Shown: piece by piece, positions 60,595 to 64,000 of the stretch
Numbering within the stretch: the first letter of the stretch is position 1
Layout: every line of letters starts with the position of its first letter
From: Serratia inhibens
GTDB lineage: Bacteria > Pseudomonadota > Gammaproteobacteria > Enterobacterales > Enterobacteriaceae
Reading direction: 5' to 3'
DNA length: 64,000 nucleotides
NCBI RefSeq assembly: GCF_003591175.1
Contig: NZ_QYYG01000002.1
Coordinates: forward strand, 1-64,000
Made by a program: the position numbers and the translations under genes
Notes under the pieces: generated by a model
What the model saw: only the letters and a program-made list of their open reading frames with translations
What the model was told of the DNA's origin: nothing
Database searches by the model: none

Positions 60595-61551
60595 TTACCT
60601 CAAACGAATGCGTGGGTCGGCATAGGCGTACAGAATGTCCGCCAGCAGGTTGCCCAAAATGGTCAACACCGCCAGAAACAGCGTAAAGCCCATCAGCACC
60701 GGATAGTCGCGCGCGGCCAGCGAGTCGATGTGGATATGCCCCGCCCCCGGCCAGTTGAAGATCTTTTCGGTGATCAGCGCACCGGAAAACAGCGCCGGCA
60801 GCTCGAACCCCAACAGCGTGATGATCGGCAACAGCGCATTGCGCAGCGCATGTTTGACGATCACCGTTTTCTCTTTAAGCCCTTTGGCGCGCGCGGTGCG
60901 GATATAGTCCATCCGGATAACGTCCAGCATGCTGGCGCGGAAATAACGCGTCAGGGTACCTGCCTGCAGCATCACCAGCGCCAGTACCGGCAACAACAGA
61001 TGCGCCGCCACTTCCAACACCCACGCCAGCCCGGTCGCCTCACTGCCGGTACGCAGCATGCCGCCCGCCGGCAACCAGTGCAGATCGACGGCGAACCATT
61101 TAATCAACAACAGGCAGAGGAAAAAGGTCGGAAATGACATGGCGCCGAACACCGCCACTGTGACCAGATGATCGAACAGCGAATAGGGTTTCATCGCCGA
61201 AGCCACCCCCACCGCCAGCGCAATGCCCCAGTACAGCACCAGCGCCACCGATGCCAGCAGGAACGAGTTCCAGATGTACTGATTCAGCAGCGTGCTGACC
61301 GGGATTTGATATTGCAGCGAAAAACCGAGGTTGCCTTGCAGCAACTGGCCGAGCCAGTGCCAATAGCGGATGAGCAGCGGCTGGTCCAACCCATACAACG
61401 CCCGCAGTTCGGCGGCGCGTTGCGGCGTCAGGTTGATGTTGCCGTCGATAAAGTCGCCGGGGGTCAGCGCGAAGATAAAGAAAATCAGCAGTGATGCCAG
61501 CAGCATCATCGGAATGGTTTGCAGCAGGCGGCGCAGGATAAAATTTCTCAT
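60595..61551 (-). CDS. peptide ABC transporter permease (OppB/DppB type)
   Basis: A 318-residue permease. MRNFILRRLLQTIPMMLLAS is the typical OppB/DppB start; RTARAKGLKEKTVIVKHALR (coupling loop) and NALLPIITLLGFELPALFSG follow near the C-terminal third. GAGGGAAAACACC precedes the ATG at 61551; the five-residue longer ORF start is less likely. It lies 48 bases after the binding-protein gene. Confidence 0.92.
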   Translation of the reverse strand: MRNFILRRLLQTIPMMLLASLLIFFIFALTPGDFIDGNINLTPQRAAELRALYGLDQPLLIRYWHWLGQLLQGNLGFSLQYQIPVSTLLNQYIWNSFLLASVALVLYWGIALAVGVASAMKPYSLFDHLVTVAVFGAMSFPTFFLCLLLIKWFAVDLHWLPAGGMLRTGSEATGLAWVLEVAAHLLLPVLALVMLQAGTLTRYFRASMLDVIRMDYIRTARAKGLKEKTVIVKHALRNALLPIITLLGFELPALFSGALITEKIFNWPGAGHIHIDSLAARDYPVLMGFTLFLAVLTILGNLLADILYAYADPRIRLR

Positions 61552-61599
61552 GGTGTTTTCCCTCACCGCCGCGCGGGATGGCGCGGCGGTATCTCGCCG

Positions 61600-63288
61600 T
61601 TACTGAACCCGTTTTACGTCCGGCAGGCTGCCGGTCAAGCCGTTGTAGACGTCCGGTTTAAAACCGGTTACGCGGGCGCTGCTGGCACTGAGGATTTTGC
61701 GGTTGCCCAGCAGGATCACCGGCGGATCTTCGGCCAACGTCTGATACAGCTGGTGATACAGCGGCTTGCGTTGCCCGATCTCCAGCGTAGCGTTGGCCTG
61801 GCCGATCAGCTTGTCCACCTGCGGGTTGTTATAGCCGGTTTCACTCACCTGGCTGAGGTAATCGCGCACTCCGTCATGCGGGTCGTTCAGGCTACTGGTG
61901 CTGAGCGACGCCAGGTCATAATTGCCCGCCTTGCGTTGCGCCAATAAGGCGTTGAAATCCAGCACCTGCGGCTTCAGCAGCACGCCAATCTGCCGATAGT
62001 TGTCTTTGGCGATCGGTACCAGCGCGTCATTCAGCAACTTTTTGGTCACCAGCAGCGTCAGCTCCAGCTTTTTGCCGTCTTTTTGACGAATGCCGTCCGC
62101 GCCCGGTTTCCAGCCGGCCTGATCCAGCAGTTGCTTCGCTTTGTTGACGTCGTAGGCGTACGGATTAATACCCTGCGGATCGTAAGCCCAGGAAACGGGA
62201 GAGATCGGCTGATTAGCCACAGTGCCGTACCCCTGATACACCACGGTAATCAGCTTTTGGCGATCAAGCCCGTAGATTAAGGCCTGGCGCACGCGCGCAT
62301 CCTGCAACGCCGGCCGCTTAAAGTTGAAATCGATACGGCTGTAGTCGCTGGAGCTATACAGATTGATGTTGGCAAAGCCGAGCAGCTTCAACTGTTCAAT
62401 ATCGTCCGGCTTGGCGGTGAAGGCGTCGTAGTCGGTTTCGCCGGTCTGGAACAGCTGGAAGTTGGTGGCCGGGTTGGTCACGCGGTAAATAAAGCGCGCC
62501 ACGGCTGGCGGGCCGAGGTAGAAGTTCGGGTTGGCGTGGAAACGGATCTCCTGTCCCGGCACGTATTTATCGTAAATATACGGGCCGTTGCCCAACGGCT
62601 TGCCGTTCAGTGCACGTACGCTCTCCAGCTTGCCGCGCTGGTAATCCTTGCCGTAATAGGCTTTCGACAACACCGGCCCGCCGATCAGTTGCAAGGTAGT
62701 GGCCCCCGGCTGGGTGGTGGTAATTTGAATAGTGCGATCGTCGACAACCTTCAGCCCGCTGATGCCCGGCGCGGTACCGTTTTTATACTCCGCCCCACCC
62801 TGGATGTGCGCCGGAGCAATGTCGGTATCGCCGTCATAGGCCGGGTCATGCAACAGCGTCAGGGTGAAGGCGATATCTTCCGCCTTTATCGGCGAGCCGT
62901 CGCTGTAGACCAGGTTGGGGCGCAGCTTGAGGGTATACACCCGGTTGTCCGGACTGATCTGCCAGGATTCTGCCAGCCGCGCCACAGGTTTGCCCTGGCT
63001 GTCCAGGCCAATCAGCCGGGTGAATATCACGTCGGTAACGTTCTCGTCCCAGCCGTTGGTAAACAGATAAGGGTTAAAATTGCCCTGCGGCTCGAGAATG
63101 CCGGCCACCAGGGTGTCTTTACGCAGCTTGGCCGCCGCCGGCACCTGGTTGGCGTCGGTGGCCGGGGTAATGCCTTCCGCCAGAGGGGCCGCCTGAGCGC
63201 TGAATGCCAGGCCCAGGGCACAGGCTATCGCCAATGGTGCCAGCCGTTTTTGCAACCGTTTGTTTATCTTGTTTTTTATTCCGCTCAC
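61600..63288 (-). CDS. peptide ABC transporter periplasmic binding protein (SBP family 5)
   Basis: A 562-residue precursor. The signal peptide (basic MSGIKNKINKRLQKRLAPLA, then IACALGLAFSAQA) is cut near residue 33. The mature protein follows the SBP_bac_5 plan: FTRLIGLDSQGKPVARLAES, YTLKLRPNLVYSDGSPIKAE, and DARVRQALIYGLDRQKLI in the second half. The start is a GTG at 63288 with AAGGGG upstream. Family 5 proteins bind peptides, nickel or glycosides; a peptide or peptide-like ligand is most likely here but unproven. Confidence 0.9.
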   Translation of the reverse strand: MSGIKNKINKRLQKRLAPLAIACALGLAFSAQAAPLAEGITPATDANQVPAAAKLRKDTLVAGILEPQGNFNPYLFTNGWDENVTDVIFTRLIGLDSQGKPVARLAESWQISPDNRVYTLKLRPNLVYSDGSPIKAEDIAFTLTLLHDPAYDGDTDIAPAHIQGGAEYKNGTAPGISGLKVVDDRTIQITTTQPGATTLQLIGGPVLSKAYYGKDYQRGKLESVRALNGKPLGNGPYIYDKYVPGQEIRFHANPNFYLGPPAVARFIYRVTNPATNFQLFQTGETDYDAFTAKPDDIEQLKLLGFANINLYSSSDYSRIDFNFKRPALQDARVRQALIYGLDRQKLITVVYQGYGTVANQPISPVSWAYDPQGINPYAYDVNKAKQLLDQAGWKPGADGIRQKDGKKLELTLLVTKKLLNDALVPIAKDNYRQIGVLLKPQVLDFNALLAQRKAGNYDLASLSTSSLNDPHDGVRDYLSQVSETGYNNPQVDKLIGQANATLEIGQRKPLYHQLYQTLAEDPPVILLGNRKILSASSARVTGFKPDVYNGLTGSLPDVKRVQ

Positions 63289-63442
63289 TCACTGCCCCTT
63301 GTCTGCCCGTTGATAAAATGTGACAAAATTTATCGCAGAGTAATGGGCGGCCATAGGGCTGTCTAACAACGAAACCGGCATTCCATTGCCGAAAAAAGCA
63401 TTATGAATTTTTCTATTGCGATGCTTACCCGCTCGGCACTGT

Positions 63443-64000
63443 TCAGCCTGCCGGTTCGAGCTGCCGGATAAGTTTGGCTAAGGTTTTGATCGCCGCCTCA
63501 TGCCTGTCGCTCCAGTCAAAAGAGGCGTTCAGGCGGAAGCAGTGGTTGAAATGATTGCCGGTGGTGAACATTCTGCCCGGCGCGATGCTCACCCCCAGCG
63601 CCAGCGCACGCTGGTACAGCTCCATCGACGACAGCGCTGGATCCAGTTCCAGCCACAGAAAGTAGCCGCCGTCGGGCTGGCTGACCTTCACCGTGGGCGG
63701 AAAATGGTGGGCAATCGCCTGGCGCATCATGCTCTGGCGCTGGGCCAGCAACCGCCGCAAACGCCGCAGGTGGGTATCGTAGCCACCGTGCAGCAGGTAG
63801 TCGGCAATCGCCATCTGGGTCGGCACGCTGGTCGATACGGTGCTCATCAGCTGCAACCGTTGGATCTGCTGCGCGTAGCGCCCGGCCGCCACCCAGCCGA
63901 CGCGAAACCCCGGCGCCAGGCATTTGGAAAACGACGAGCAGTGCAGGATCTGGCCGCCGCTGTCCAGCGCCTTGGCCGGTAACGGCCGTTCGGCGCTGAA
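63443..64000 (-). CDS. MocR-type GntR/aminotransferase regulator, C-terminal part (5' end beyond window)
   Basis: The last 185 codons of a fold-type I aminotransferase-like domain; the start and any N-terminal GntR domain lie beyond the right edge. SSFSKCLAPGFRVGWVAAGR has the PLP lysine in SFSK, and QPDGGYFLWLELD is the usual substrate-side block. The pattern resembles E. coli YdcR and other MocR regulators rather than a plain transaminase. It lies 154 bases upstream of the ABC operon on the same strand and may control it. Confidence 0.8.
   Translation of the reverse strand, partial: FSAERPLPAKALDSGGQILHCSSFSKCLAPGFRVGWVAAGRYAQQIQRLQLMSTVSTSVPTQMAIADYLLHGGYDTHLRRLRRLLAQRQSMMRQAIAHHFPPTVKVSQPDGGYFLWLELDPALSSMELYQRALALGVSIAPGRMFTTGNHFNHCFRLNASFDWSDRHEAAIKTLAKLIRQLEPAG

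Overview
The window is chromosomal DNA from a GC-rich member of Enterobacterales, most likely Serratia or a close relative in Yersiniaceae. Most genes have clear Escherichia coli counterparts, and whole blocks keep the E. coli order (mdtH-rimJ-yceH-mviM-murJ; yoaH-pabB-nudL-sdaA-pdeD-yoaE-manXYZ-yobD-mntP-rlmA-cspC-yobF; yebO-mgrB-yobH). Extra genes sit between them: a C-S lyase, a second UbiB-type kinase, a WaaH-like glycosyltransferase, a PgeF paralogue, fosA and a peptide ABC operon. There is an ERIC repeat. I saw no rRNA, tRNA, CRISPR array, transposase or intact prophage. The genus is inferred from gene content and was not tested.

Layout. 1-5.1 kb: cutC (cut by the left edge), a PatB/MalY-type lyase, yecM, argS. 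5.1-14.1 kb: murJ, mviM, yceH and rimJ leftward; mdtH, a small gene, grxB, a UbiB-family kinase and yceB rightward. 14.1-18.4 kb: yebF, yqfB, yebG with a perfect LexA box, dbpA, purT with a PurR box, yoaH. 18.4-36.5 kb: a WaaH-like glycosyltransferase, pabB-nudL, sdaA, pdeD, yoaE, manXYZ-yobD, mntP with a manganese riboswitch, an MFS pump beside an ArsR-type regulator, rlmA, a PgeF paralogue, cspC and yobF. 36.5-47.9 kb: an accessory stretch of small genes, including several tiny membrane proteins, aroP, two phage-type small genes, fosA, yebO, mgrB, yobH, yccJ, a MarA-size AraC regulator, pirin, kbp, yebW and an AriR-like protein. 48-56.4 kb: a general porin and the complete arginine succinyltransferase operon astCADBE behind a sigma-54 promoter. 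56.7-64 kb: an esterase, a five-gene peptide ABC transporter and the end of a MocR-type regulator.

How the genes work together. astCADBE converts arginine to glutamate under nitrogen limitation. manXYZ imports and phosphorylates mannose-type sugars. mntP exports manganese and is sensed through its own leader RNA. mgrB restrains PhoQ. yebG is an SOS gene. pabB supplies p-aminobenzoate for folate and purT serves purine synthesis.

The most notable observations are non-coding or very small. A 216-bp palindromic MITE-like element sits between astD and astB, and its terminal repeat supplies the astD stop codon. A full ERIC element lies just before the manX ribosome site. Tiny membrane-protein genes are missed by ordinary ORF thresholds. 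An unexplained hairpin-rich leader precedes yoaE. An NtrC-type palindrome lies upstream of the porin.
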